64,000 nt of DNA, taken from Triglochin maritima (taxonomy: Eukaryota; Streptophyta; Magnoliopsida; Alismatales; Juncaginaceae). Made by a program: the position numbers and the translations under genes. Below, in pieces: positions 10,081 to 21,278 of this stretch. Every line of letters begins with the position of its first letter. Positions within the stretch are counted from its first letter, which is position 1. The stretch is from positions 8,307,001-8,371,000 of the forward strand of contig OY821771.1 in the NCBI GenBank assembly GCA_963682175.1. The letters run 5' to 3'. The notes below the pieces were generated by a model. That model was given only the letters and a program-made list of their open reading frames with translations, made no database searches and had not been told where the DNA came from.

Positions 10081-11272
10081 ATGTCTTTCATTTAGATCAC
10101 TTTTATATCAATAAATGCTACTAAGGTATGTGTTTAGTCTTATTTACAGAATACAGGGACCTGAATGCAAATTACCCACATCCCAAGCATAAACGCGTGC
10201 AAAAGACTCATTTCTATCATAAAGACCAAGCTCAAGATTATCGGATTACGAATGGAAATGTATCCAAGCATAAAAGCATTCAAGTCCTAATTGCAAAAAT
10301 AACAAGGACTTAAGCACAAAAGTAGTCGGGGACTTAATTGCAAAAAGTCAAGGACCTAATTTCAATTCACGAGTTATTATGGAGAAAACCTAAAGAAAAA
10401 TCAATGTAAATCTCCAAATACATAAAGGAATTAATCCGGAGCTCAAAAGAATGGAAAAAATCAATCCAGACACGCAAAGAAGGATCAAATCATACCATAA
10501 ACATTCAACCAAAATCCGGACAAAATCAGATCAGATTGTGCGGCGTTTCCGCCGCACCACACACACAATGTGCGGCATTTCCGCCGCCCAAGCGTCGATC
10601 CGCGTTTCCCAATTTCGTCCAGTCGTGTCTGGACACGTGTACTTTCCAATATTTTACCTAGATCCCTTGTAGCAACTATAAATAGACCCGAGAACGATGT
10701 TGGAAGGGTCCTTAGTCTTTGGTTGTAGTTTTTATTCTTAATCTTAGTTTTGTATTCTTCTTTTTATTAATAAAATTCTGTCTTTTATTTCTTACTTTTA
10801 GTTTTCTTTTGTAATGTCTCAAGGACCCCTTCTTCCTCCCTCTATGAGTTTCTAACTCCTTCCAAAGGGTGGAGGTGACGGATTTAGGGTGAAGAGAAGA
10901 TGAATGAATGTTATTATTTTAAGTTCGTGATTAGTATATTTTGATTACTTGAGTTTATGGTAAAACATTTATCATGTAATGCTTCATAACTAACATGATT
11001 TATTATAAGTTTCTGAATTCTCTAATCTAAACCCTAAATCTAAACCTCCACCCAACGGAATTCACCTCTTTGTTCTTGTTTTAGTTTTAATTGATCTTGT
11101 TCTTGCTTTAGATAATTAAAACCCAAAAATCTCAAAACCAACTTATTTCTTCATCTTCCTTTCCCTCAATCGAAATCACATTAATAACAAAATCTCTCCC
11201 TCCTTGTGTTCGACCCGTATTTGCCACGTCTTCATTGATGCCGTGCACTTGCGGTATAAATTTAATTCACAT
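10081..11272 (+). repeat. Athila/Tat-like LTR
   Basis: Contains a TATA box (TATAAATA at 10677-10684) about 30 bases upstream of a likely start, a T-rich 3' region, and the conserved LTR-end block GTGTTCGACCCGTATTTGCC with GTGCACTTGCGGT at 11204-11258. Upstream are two GC hairpins (10537-10556 and 10568-10586). No coding sequence follows; the next bases are Copia gag. It may be a solo or truncated LTR. Lineage assigned from memory of conserved blocks. Confidence 0.6.
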
Positions 11273-12385
11273 CAGGAGGCGTTGCAAGCGAAGATGTCGC
11301 TTAAGGAGGAAAAACCTCGCAACGTAGATCGTGGAAGCGGTCGTGATTATGGAGGCCATCCATGAAAGAAGGAGGTCGAATGCTTCAAGTGTGGGAAGTG
11401 TGGTCATTTTCTGAAAGAATGTTGGTCGCAAAAGAAGGTGGAGGAGAGCTCCAGCCGTGTCCGTGGTGATCGCGGATCGAAGAAGGTGATTGAGTGCTTC
11501 AATTGTGGGAAGCATGGACACTACGCAAGCGAGTGTTGGTCGAAGAAAAGGGTGGAAGAAAACTCCAACCTTGTTGCCATAGAGGAGGATGCTTGCGAAG
11601 GAGGAATGGCCTTGTTCGTCAATAACGAGGGAATCACAAATCATGTCATGCATGCTCTAGTCGAACATGATGATGGGAGGTGCGAAGGAAGAGAAGAAGA
11701 AAAAGAAGAAGAGAAGAAGAAGAAGAAAGACAAGAAGTGGCGACTTCTAACCACGAGGAGGTGACAAATCATGCTCAAGTTGATGATGAGTATGAGGAGG
11801 AATACGAAGAAAACATTGAGAATGAGGAGCAAGAGGTGGAGGTGGTAGATTCCACCAAGCATGAAGTTGTATTATCCGATGATGAAGAGACAAGACCGAT
11901 GAAGAAAAGGAGTCTTGATGATCTATACGAGGAAACAAGTAAGCTAGACTTGGTTTGCCTCTTGGATTAAAGTGAGAGCATTCCGTTCGAAGAAGCGGTG
12001 GTGGCAAAAGAAAGAAGACAAGTCACGATGGATGAGGAGATGGAGTCGACATAAAAGAATGAGTCTTGGGAGCTAGCTTCGCTTCCAATACATCACAAAA
12101 TGACTAGTTTCAGGAGGGTGTATAAGAAGAAGACAACACCCCAAGGAGTGGGCGAGCGATGCAACGCACGCTTGGTAGTAAAAGACTACAAGCAAAGGAC
12201 CGGCATAGATTATGAAGAAGTTGTCGTGTCGGGTGGAGACAATCCCTTTTTGTGTGTCGTATGAACATGTGAGGTTCATATGGTGTGTTTTTTAGCTTAT
12301 GCAGAAGCATTGCCAATAGGTTGCATGAGAGGACGCGCAACCTACTTGGGATGGAGGATGAAAGAGGATTAAGTTCAAGGAGGAG
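11273..12385 (+). pseudogene. Copia gag to RT remnant, internally deleted
   Basis: Starts with a gag C-terminal segment (QALQAKMSLKEEK) followed by two CCHC zinc knuckles, CFKCGKCGHFLKEC (near 11380) and CFNCGKHGHYASEC (near 11500), which bind element RNA. After an acidic, Glu-rich linker (11690-11970) comes the very start of the Copia RT domain near 12020-12220 (MDEEMEST, YKKKTTPQGVGERC, GIDYEEVV). Protease, integrase and most of RT are absent, and stops occur near 11370, 11968 and 12052. A PPT-like AAGGAGGAGTAT then leads into an LTR. Orientation is opposite to the Copia at 7.4-10.1 kb, so it is a separate element. Confidence 0.85.
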
Positions 12386-12388
12386 TAT

Positions 12389-12900
12389 TGAGAATTGAAC
12401 TTAATCCTAGGTGGCGACTTAACCCTATGTGGCGTCCTAGTCACCCGCCACATCATCATTGCTTGATGACTAATCAAGGGGGTGAAGAGTCAACACATGA
12501 GAAGACAAAAGGTTGAGGGAGTGGAAGATACAAGAGTCTTTTCATTTTTTGTGTAATTGTCGTCCTAATTATGTATGCAATTTAAGTAGAGGGTGTAATG
12601 ATCTTGAATGATCATGTTTATGTAGTCTTTATATTTGGAAGTTGTAGGGTAATGTAAGTGCCTATATAAAGCACTAGAATTCACCATTTGTAATAGAACA
12701 ACAATATATATCAAGCATTATAAGTTGCGCCACGAAATAGTGTGAGAAAAGAGTGAGTATGTGAGTAGAAAAAAAGAAGAAGCGTGTGCATTGAAAAATC
12801 GTTTTTTTTGCTTTGTGAGAGTCAAGGAGAGAGCCACCTTCTTTCCTTCGTGCCCCCCAGTATAATAGATCAAGAATGGATCTAGTGGTGTCAAAAGAAG
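12389..12900 (+). repeat. Copia LTR following the 11.3-12.4 kb remnant
   Basis: Begins TGAGAATTG right after a purine tract. TATATAAAG at about 12663-12671 is a TATA box, and a polyadenylation-type region follows. The right boundary is uncertain, about 12885-12900. Confidence 0.65.
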
Positions 12901-13055
12901 GCAAAAGGAATAGTGATCAGGGCGGTCTAAGGTAGCGCACGAGGTGCGCCTTTTAGACCGTCAATCGGCGGTTGGGGACCTCCAATCGGCGGTCCCTGTA
13001 GCCCAGGAGACGGGCATTCTCCTGTGGTGGGTTGATCAGTAGCTCCCCGTCCTCC
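12901..13055. other. Unclassified hairpin-rich spacer
   Basis: Contains two good hairpins: CGGTCTAA...GCGCAC-GAG-GTGCGC...TTAGACCG (12924-12961) and CAGGAG...CTCCTG (13002-13023). No protein recognised. It lies between a Copia LTR and resumed T2. Confidence 0.5.
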
Positions 13056-13478
13056 TCCCGTCCTCCAACACGGTGTGATCAGACAGAGATTGGCGACAAC
13101 TTAGAGCAAACAGAAGAGTTACGCTGATAGGCGTAGGCGAGAGTTGAGATTTGAGGTGGGCAATCAGCTTTCGGGTATTCACAACGTTTTCCATGTCTTT
13201 ATGTTGAGGAAATACGTTGCCGATCCGTCGCATGTGATTGAGATCTGTGTTCCCGAGATCAGTCACGACTTATCTCTCGAGGAGAGGCCCGTGGTGATTG
13301 TGGATCGGACTGAGCACCAGCTCAGAAGGAGAACCATTCCGATTGTGAAGGTCAGCTGACAACACCATAGCGAGCGTGAAGCCACTTGGGAGATCGAAGA
13401 TGAGATCCGGAAGAAGTATCCGGAATTGTTCGGTGAGGATTTGGTTCTAATTTCGAGGACGAAATTCCTTAAGGATGG
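13056..13478 (+). pseudogene. T2 integrase C-terminus and chromodomain
   Basis: Reading resumes with the integrase C-terminal region, including GIHNVFHVFMLRKYVAD (near 13172) and, in the chromodomain, RRTIPIVKV with a TGA where Trp stands in T3 and T4 (13357-13359), followed by HHSEREATWEIEDEI. The chromodomain of Tekay elements recognises histone H3 methylation and steers integration to heterochromatin (family knowledge). A stretch present in T3 between the core and this part is missing. A polypurine tract (AAGGATGGTGGAT) precedes the LTR at 13484. Confidence 0.88.
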
Positions 13479-13483
13479 TGGAT

Positions 13484-15130
13484 TGTTACATCCTAACCCT
13501 TTGTTAATTGGGTTAATTTTGTTTTAGGTGGATGATTAGAGGAGATTGCGTTGGATTGAGATGGACTGCTAGGATGAGTGGAGGAGAAGAGTATAAGAGG
13601 TGACTTCTCTCCCTTTCTCTCATTTTCTCTCCCCCTCTCTCTCTCGTGCGACTCTCTCTCTCGCTCAACTCTCTCTCCCTCTCAGCTACTGGGGCACGGT
13701 GGTGTGGATTTGGCGAGCAAGACGGACTCGGTGGAGTGTGCAAGGATCGTGTAGATCGGTTGCACGGTTGGGTTCACCGGAGAAGGAGAAGAGCGATCGT
13801 GGAAGCGACCTTCGTGGGTTCTTCAAAGGCTTCTTCAAGCCTTAAAGGTATGCCAAGCATTAGTTTAGTCCTCCTTTTACCCTTTGCGAGGATTGGAGTG
13901 GCCGACAGTAGGCCGAAAGGCTCGTCGAGAACCTTGCAGCAGCTTTTCTGCTCTGGAACGGTCGACCGACATGTTGGTGCGGTCGACCGGGCGTAGTGTG
14001 ATTCGGGCAAAATCTCTTGCACCGGTCGAATGATACTCTAGGAGTGGTCGACCGGTGGTACGTTTTAGCAAGGGAAAACGGCTCTGGGTGTTTTCGGTCG
14101 AACGGGTCCCCTTTGCCGGTCGACCGAAAGCACTGTTGTAAGTCGGTTGGGGGCGTTGACCATCTAAATGGTTGACCGCTCGTTGACTTCATCCGACTGA
14201 TAACTAAAGTTAACTTAATGGCCGGTCGACCCGAAGAGTTGTTTCGGTCGACCGTGTAGTGCGGATTGTTGGTGAGTTTTACTGGTGGAAATCGGTCGAC
14301 CGTGGTTTTTAGGTCGTTCGACCGTTGATGTTTTTTGAGCAAGAGAGGATTAACTGATGGATTTCGGTCGAACGGGGCCCCTTTACCGTTCGACCGGTTG
14401 GACTTTATTTCGGTTTTATTGCGGAATAGTAGTGGTGTTCGGTCGACCATTTGTGGTCTTCCATTCGACCGTTTGTCACAGTTTTGCATATGGATGCTTG
14501 TGTCGTGTGTGGTTGGATCTGCCTCTAGGGCAACGGGTCCCCGGCCTCCTGGGGGCGACGGTACGGACATGCCGGCGTAAGAGGAGATCGTGGTTGTGGC
14601 TCTACGGAGCAGTGCCTTGTGTGCACGTTGTTGTTGCCGATGATTTTCCAGCGGTGCCTTGTGTGCACGTGTGATTGTGGGGTTGGCGTGAGAGGACCCT
14701 TGAGACCCGTGGCCGATGTTTTCCGGCGGTGCCTTGTGTGCACGAAAGTTAGTTATGCTTCTAATGCTTTTTTCATTTCATGTTTCATATACGCATGTTA
14801 TGTTCATATTTAGGGGTTTGTGATACGGGGTTTCCCTAGGGGAAACTCAGGCATTGTTTGTTTACATGTCAAGTCGTGCACGTCAGTAGGAGGTGGTGAC
14901 TGCGGGCAGGAGCACCCAGACCAAATCCTTTCCTTTTATCGTTCGAGGTGGATGGTTTTCCCTTGTACATGTGTTGTATATCTTTTGTGTTGGGTTGTAA
15001 TCATCATTGACTCTTGTATTGTACAGTTTACCACTTTATATTATATATACTTGTGGTTTGGTGACGACCCCGGTGTTAATTCTTTTATCTGTTTAAAGTT
15101 TTAAATTTTCCGTTGTTTCGGGGCGTTACA
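13484..15130 (+). repeat. 3' LTR of T2
   Basis: Starts TGTTACATCC, ends GGGCGTTACA; about 1.65 kb. Holds the leader hairpin (13826-13843), the CGGTCGACCG cluster (13958-14475) and a degenerate tandem repeat with CCTTGTGTGCACG (14600-14745). Confidence 0.9.
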
Positions 15131-15219
15131 CATCAATAACCTCAGATGTACAGATACATGAGTTCTTTAAACAAGTACATGATATTTTCAATAGAAATGA
15201 GTTATTAAAAGAGTAAGAC
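15131..15219. other. Short spacer between T2 and T3
   Basis: AT-rich, no recognised gene. It ends in AAGAC, the presumed left target duplication of T3. Confidence 0.5.
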
Positions 15220-15945
15220 TGTAATATCTTAACCCTTGCTTAATGTGTTAATTGTGCTTAGGGGAGGATTAGAGGAGGATTAAGATGGACGGCTGAGATG
15301 AAGTGAGGAGATTGGTATTTAAAGGTGATTTTCTCTCTTTTACTCATTCTCTCATCTCTCTCACGACCTCTCTCTCACTCATCTCTCTTCACCTCAGTGG
15401 TTTCCTCGGTGTGAGTGGAGGCAAGGGAGTTCCGGTTGGAGAGTTGGGTTCGCCGGAGTTGTCGTAGAGATCAGGGTAAAGGAAGTTCGTCGGAGTTGTG
15501 CTAAATCGTTGAAACGCTCGCCGTTGGTTCTTCAAAGGCTTCTTCAAGCCTTAAGGTATGTCAAATTTGCTTTTACGCTCACCTATTATTAGTGTGGGAG
15601 TGGGAGCGATCGACGGTAGGCTGATTGGCTCGTCAGACCTGCACAGCAGTTTCTGAACTGTAAACGGTCGACCAGTGTTTTGGTTCGGTCGACCGGTTAT
15701 AGTGTATTTTGGGCAAAATCCCTCGCACCGGTCGAACGATACCTTCGTGGTGGTCGACCGGTGGTACAATTCTAGCGAGAGGTGGAGGCTCTGGGTATTT
15801 TCGGTCGAACGGGACCCCTTTTGCCGGTCGACCGAAAGTACTGTCGTAGGTCGGTTGGAGCGTTGACCATCCAAACGGTCGACCGCATGTTTGACTCGTC
15901 CGACCGACGACTTAAGTTAACTTAATGTCCGGTCGACCAGAAGTG
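15220..15945 (+). repeat. 5' LTR of T3, truncated
   Basis: Matches the first roughly 700 bp of the 3' LTR (17844 onward) closely, starting TGTAATATC. Includes the TATTTAAAGG TATA-like motif near 15310, the leader hairpin at 15535-15552 and part of the CGGTCGACCG cluster. Confidence 0.9.
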
Positions 15946-15947
15946 TA

Positions 15948-17843
15948 CTGATACAACACGTGCAGGTAGTGGCGTATGCATCGAGGCAGCTGAAGGTGCA
16001 CGAGAAGAATTACCCCACTTACGATTTAGAGTTGGCAGCCGTGGTTCATGCTCTGAAGATTTGGCATCACTATTTGTATGGCGAGCACTTTGAAGTCTTC
16101 ACTGATCATCAGAGCCTGAAGTACTTGTTTTCACAGAAGGAGCTGAATATGAGACAACGTAGATCGCTCGACTTCATTAAGGACTACAACTTCATCATCT
16201 CTTATCATCCGGGGAAGGCGAATTCAGTTGCAGACGCCCTGAGCAGGAAAGTGGAGGTGTCAGCTGCGAGTTTGTGCATTCGGGAGTGGAGGCTACTCGA
16301 GACATTGTTAGAGTGGAGGCCGTTCACAAAGAGCTCGGAGGGGGCCGTGATTGCGGGTCTTCGAGTGGAGTCGTAGACCATCAGTCGAGTTGTTCAGGCG
16401 CAACACAGTGATGAGGAGTTGACTAGTCTGCTACGGTCAGCTGCCAGGGATGGATCAGATTTCACTGTGGGAGTGGAGGTCTGAGGTTCAGGAGTCGGAT
16501 CTGGGTACTGAGGGTCGATGAGCTGAGAGATGACATCATGGAGGAGGCACATCGAGCGAGATATTCCATTCACCCGGGAAGTACGAAGATGTATAAGGAT
16601 CTGCAATGGAACTTCTAGTGGAGAGGGATGAAGCGCGATGTGGCTGATTTTGTGGCTAGGTGCTTGGTTTGCCAGCAGGTTAAGATCGAGCACCAAAGAC
16701 CAACGAGACCGATACAGAGTATAGAGCTACCAGAGTGAAAATGAGAGCATGTGACGATGGATTTTGTCACCGGGTTGCCGAAGACGAAGAGCTTCCATGA
16801 CGCGATTTGGGTTATAGTCGATCGACTGACCAAGTCGGCACACTTTCTGGCTATCCGGACTACTCTACCTTTGGAGGGTCTGGCGAGGTTGTATATTGAG
16901 GAGATCGTCAAACTGCATGGGGTGTTAGTGAGTATCATTTCAGATCGAGATCCAAGATTCACTTCCAGATTTTGGGGGAGTTTGCAATAGGCTCTGGGAA
17001 CTCGTCTGAAGTTCAGTATAGCTTTTCATCTGCAGACAGATGGGCAGTCCGAGAGGACTATTCAGACTTTGGAGGACATGCTGAGAGCGTGCCCTCTGGA
17101 TTGGGCAGGACACTGGGATGAACACCTGTCGTTGATTGAGTTCGCCTACAACAACAGCTACCATGCGAGTATTGGGATGACGTCGTACGAGGCTTTGTAC
17201 GGGAGACCTTGCACATCACCAGTATGCTGGAGTGAGGTAGGCGAGAGACAGTTAGTCGGACCTGAGATTGTGCAAATGTATAATGAGAAGGTTGATGTGA
17301 TCAGGCAGAGACTAGCAACAGCTCAGAGCAGGCAGAAGAGCTACACGGATCGGCGTAGACGTGTGCTGATTTTTGAGGTTGGCGACCATGTCTTTCTGAA
17401 GATCTCACCGTCGCGTGGGGTGATGAGATTCGGGAAGAAGGGGAAGCTCAGTCCGAGGTATATTGGACCGTTTGAGATATTAGACCGAGTTCGAGAGGTC
17501 GCCTACCGGATTGCGCTGCCGCCACAGTTCTCTGGTCTTCACAACGTCTTCCATGTTTCGATGTTGAGGAAGTATATAGCAGATCCTTCTCGTGTGATCA
17601 ATATTGAGGTTCCAGAGATCCAACAAGATTTGTCTCTTGAGGAGAGACAGGTAGAGATTGTGGATCGGATGGAGCACCAGCTCAGGAGGAGGACCATTCT
17701 GATAGTCAAGGTCAGGTGGCAGCATCACTCTGAGCGAGAGGCTACTTGGGAGGTTGAGGAAGATGTCCGGAAGTTGTATCCGGAGCTGTTTGGTAAGCGC
17801 TGGATTAAATTTCGTGGACGAAATTCTTTTAAGGAAGGTGGAT
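15948..17843 (+). pseudogene. T3 RNase H, integrase and chromodomain
   Basis: RNase H C-terminal half (15960-16250: [38 protein letters not shown]), integrase zinc-binding region (about 16530-16700, CLVCQQVK), catalytic core (16750-17230: [33 protein letters not shown]) and C-terminal domain with chromodomain (17280-17810: RRTILIVKVRWQHHSERE). The segment 17069-17848 is open for 259 residues. Stops at about 16376, 16617, 16737 and 16989 break the rest. A polypurine tract AAGGAAGGTGGAT precedes the LTR. Without RT the element cannot replicate. Confidence 0.92.
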
Positions 17844-19857
17844 TGTAATATCCTAACCATTGCTTAATGTGTTAATTGTGCTTAGGGGATGATTAGAGGA
17901 GGATTGAGATGGACGACTGAGATGAAGTGAGGAGATTGGTATTTAAAGGTGATTTTCTCTCTTTTACTCATTCTCTCATCTCTCTCACAACCTCTCTCTC
18001 ACTCGTCTCTCTTCCCCTCAATGGTTTCCTCGGTGTGAGTGGAGGCAAGGGAGTTCCGGTTGGAGAGTTGGGTTCGCCGGAGTTGTCGTAGAGATCGGGG
18101 TAAAGGAAGTTCGTCGGAGTTGTGCTAAATCGTGGAAACGCTCGCCGTTGGTTCTTCAAAGGCTTCTTCAAGCCTTAAGGTATGTCAAACTTGATTTTAC
18201 GCTCACCTATTATTAGTGTGGGAGTGGGAGCGGTCGACAGTAGGCTGATTGGCTCGTCGGACCTACACAGCAGTTTCTGAACTGTAAACGGTCGACCGGT
18301 GTTTTGGTTTGGTCCACCGGTTATAGTGTATTTTGGGCAAAATCCCTCGCACCGGTTGAACGATACCTTCGTAGTGGTCGACCGGTGGTACAATTCTAGC
18401 GAGAGATTGAGGCTCTGGGTATTTTCAGTCGAACGGAACCCCTTTTGCCGGTCGACCGAAAGTACTGTCGTAGGTCGGTTGGGGCGTTAACCATCCAAAC
18501 GGTCGACCGCCTGTTTGACTCATCCGATCGACGACTTAAGTTAACTTAATGTCCGATCGACCGTGTAGAATGGCTTGTTGAAGGATTTGCACTGGTGGTT
18601 TTCGGTCGACCGCTAGTGTTGTTTCGGTCGACCGTGTAGTGTGGAATGTTGGCGGGTTCTACTGGAGGTTTTTGGTCAACCGGAAGTTTTGGGTCGTCCG
18701 ACCGTTTTATCGTGGTTTGCGAAAATAGATTTCTTACTGGTGTTTTTCGGTCGACCGAGTCCCCTTTGTCGTTCGACCGATTGACGGTTTTTTCGGTTGG
18801 GTCAGTTCTCTAGGTGAGGATCGGTCGACCGTTAAACGGTTTTCGTTCGACCGTTTCTGTATGTTTTCGGTGGATTCGTGGTTTTATGAGTACACTTGAC
18901 GGCGCCTCGTCTCTCCGGCCCCGGTAGGCAACGACACAGACTGTCGCCCGATAGTGGTGTGCTTGTACGCTTGAAAGTGGCTCGTCTCTCCGGCCCCTTG
19001 GGCAACGGGACGGACTGTCGCCCGATAGCGGCATGAGTGTTTAATTGAAGGCGGCTCATCTCTCCGACCCCGGTGGGCAACAACACGGACTGTTGGCCTG
19101 ATATCTTGTGATGGTGCTTTATGTGCACGAGTGTTGGTGGGGTTGGGGTGACAGGACCCTTGAGACCTGGTTGTGTGGCCGTGATTTGGACCGGCGGTGC
19201 CTTGTGTGCACGAGTGTTGGTGGGGTTGGGGTGAGAGGACCCTTGAGACCCGGTTGTGTGGCCGTGATTTGGACCGGTGGTGCTTTATGTGCACGAGTGT
19301 TGGTGGGGTTGGAGTGAGAGGACCCTTGAGACCCGGTTGTGTGGCCGTGATTGGACCGGCGGTGCCTTGTGTGCACGAGTCTTGGTAGGGTTGGGGTGAG
19401 AGGACCCTTGAGACCCGGGTTGTTGTTCGGCTATGGCTGGGAGAGAGGTCGCAGGAACTTAGCAGTTGTGCCCTGTGATATTCATTGTTCATTGCATATT
19501 TCATTACTATCCATATATGTGTTAGGGTTTCACATACAGGGTTTCCTTCTGGAAACTCAGGCATATTTTATTTCTGCTTTCAGGTCGTGAGCGGCGTTAG
19601 AGGATGGTGCCTGCGGAGGAGAGCTGCTGGGACCTAATCCTGCTCCCCCCTCTTTTTGAGGTTGTTGTGATTATATTTGTATATTTTATCTTATAGTTTT
19701 TTATGTAATCACTCTTTTTGTAAACTCAGATCTGTATATTGATATATACGTTGGTGCATACTAAGTTTATCTTTGGTAATGTCCTCAGTGATTTATTTTG
19801 GTTGTTGATTTTACAATTTAAAATGTTTTAAATTTTTCGTTGTTCGAGGAAGTTACA
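17844..19857 (+). repeat. 3' LTR of T3
   Basis: Starts TGTAATATCC, ends AAGTTACA; 2.0 kb. Order: TATA-like TATTTAAAGG (about 17939), leader hairpin with AAGGTATGTC (18159-18186), CGGTCGACCG cluster (18228-18865), two minisatellites (18897-19420), and a T-rich end. Confidence 0.92.
18897..19420 (+). repeat. Two adjacent minisatellites in T3 LTR
   Basis: First, about three copies of a roughly 66-bp unit containing CTCTCCGGCCCC and GGACTGTCGCCCGATA (18897-19105). Then about four copies of a roughly 83-bp unit containing TTGTGTGCACGAGTGTTGGT and GAGGACCCTTGAGACC (19110-19420). Confidence 0.9.
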
Positions 19858-20655
19858 AATACCTTACAAAATTAAATGAGAGTCAACATTCTACTAAATA
19901 GTCAATCCAAAAACAATTGGATATCAATAAAACAATTTTGGAACCTTGAACGATTCTCGATAGGATGGTTCATAAGAAATTTTAAGGAAACTTTATCAGA
20001 TGAACACATGTGTTGTACACTTTATACTTGGATTTCATCCCAAGGAATATGTCGGATGTTAGGCTTTGGGAACTAACTAAAATTGGCCAATTCACAGTTA
20101 AAAGTTTTTACAACAAGATAAATAATAAGGATAAGATATATCCCCTTTATAAGCAAATATGGAGGTCATATCGCCCTCCAAAAAGTAATTTTTTTATGTG
20201 GCTTTTGTATGAACAAAGGTTACTAAAAAAAGACCGTATCATAAAAAGGAGAATACCGGTTGATTCTTGTTGCCTTTTGTTTGGCAGAGAAAATGAGACG
20301 ATGGAACATTTATTCTTCACATGTGCATCTGCAATATCTTTTTGGGACGTATATGTTGAAATTGACCTTAATCTTGTGGTGGGAATAAATTTGGATTTTC
20401 GTAACATGCAAAAAACCATCTCGGTTTGGATCATGCTGATTGGAATAATTTGATAAATTGTTTTTGTTGGTGCATTTGGAAGGAAAGAAACAATAGGATA
20501 TTTCGCCAATCATCCCATTCGTTTTTTCATATGATAAATGAATGCTTCAATTTACTCTTGTGTTGGACATGATCTCAAAAAAGAAGTGGGGAGGCGATCT
20601 CTCAAACTCGTATTAAAAGAACACGAGTGAATACTTTGGGGATTTACCTCCAACT
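19858..20655 (+). pseudogene. L1-type LINE ORF2 C-terminal fragment
   Basis: The plus-strand reading 20010-20580 contains the zf-RVT domain that follows reverse transcriptase in plant L1 elements: YRPPKSNFFMWLLYEQRLLK, CCLLFGRENETMEHLFFTCA and, after one stop, CWCIWKERNNRIFRQ. One zinc-ligand Cys is replaced (LLFG where CxLC is usual). The RT catalytic domain is not present. A run of about ten A at 21119-21128 could be its tail. The element may have been the target of T3. Confidence 0.82.
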
Positions 20656-21278
20656 GTGACAACACGACAACCATCAAACCTCATCGGCAACCCGCAACCT
20701 AATCTAGGTGTCTCCCTGCATTCAGCTGCTCACTTTGACGATGTGAACCCAACTGAGAGAGAAATCAAAGAAATTCACCATAATGCACGGTTGGACGAGT
20801 TGGGCAATGCGGAGGAGGAGAGGGTTGCGAAGGAAGCAACGGCAGGAGAAGAACGTGCTAGGCTCTTCGAGGCCACCGAATTTCTGCCACGAGAGTCATG
20901 CTCGTTTTCCACAGCAGACACCTGATTGGTTGCTGCCTAATAGATCTAGGGATGGTTGGCTGTTGTTGGGGAGTATTTTGTTAGAAGAACATAGCTTTTG
21001 ATTTTAAGTTGTAACCTTAGTGGTTAACTTTGAAGATTTTCAGATGTATGGTGTATGAAAACTTTTTAAGAATGACTGCGTTTTGCAATCATTCTATTTA
21101 TAATGCAGTAACCATTATAAAAAAAAAACATTCTACGAAATAGAATTCCTTAAGATCTTAAACATAGTATAAGAGCTTGGAAGTAGTGTGGAAACAGTTT
21201 TCTTACAATGTATTGTATACCACTGATTGTTACGAAGGAAAAAGAAATCAATCAAGAAGAGCACACATTTAGGATCAA
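20656..21278. other. No recognised gene; possible LINE 3' region
   Basis: A short ORF at 20656-20925 (89 codons, Glu/Ala-rich) matches nothing I recognise. The A-run near 21119 may mark the LINE 3' end. Confidence 0.4.

Larger units (their letters stand above)
4749..15130 (+). mobile_element. Ty3/gypsy Tekay-type retrotransposon T2, split by nested insertions
   Basis: Protease to integrase core lie at about 4820-7290, the integrase C-terminus and chromodomain at 13056-13478, and the 3' LTR at 13484-15130. The middle is replaced by Athila/Tat-like and Copia sequence (7291-13055). Relative to T3, about 400 bp of integrase around the break is missing, so insertion was accompanied by deletion. 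gag and the 5' LTR are not in the window. Treating both parts as one element is an inference from matching orientation and collinear domains. Confidence 0.75.
15220..19857 (+). mobile_element. Ty3/gypsy Tekay-type retrotransposon T3 with internal deletion
   Basis: 5' LTR fragment, RNase H-integrase, 3' LTR. A single deletion runs from inside the 5' LTR (about 15945) to RNase H (about 15948), removing the rest of the LTR, primer site, gag, protease and RT. Flanks AAGAC (15215-15219) and AATAC (19858-19862) differ at one base and are a likely 5-bp target duplication. The retained parts have a fairly intact frame, so the deletion looks recent. Confidence 0.88.

Noticed and set aside
11680..11970. 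Acidic nuclear protein
   Set aside because: Glu/Lys-rich low-complexity linker downstream of Copia zinc knuckles, best read as part of the gag remnant.
13860..14570. 236-codon minus-strand ORF
   Set aside because: Lies inside the T2 LTR over the CGGTCGACCG cluster; no domain.
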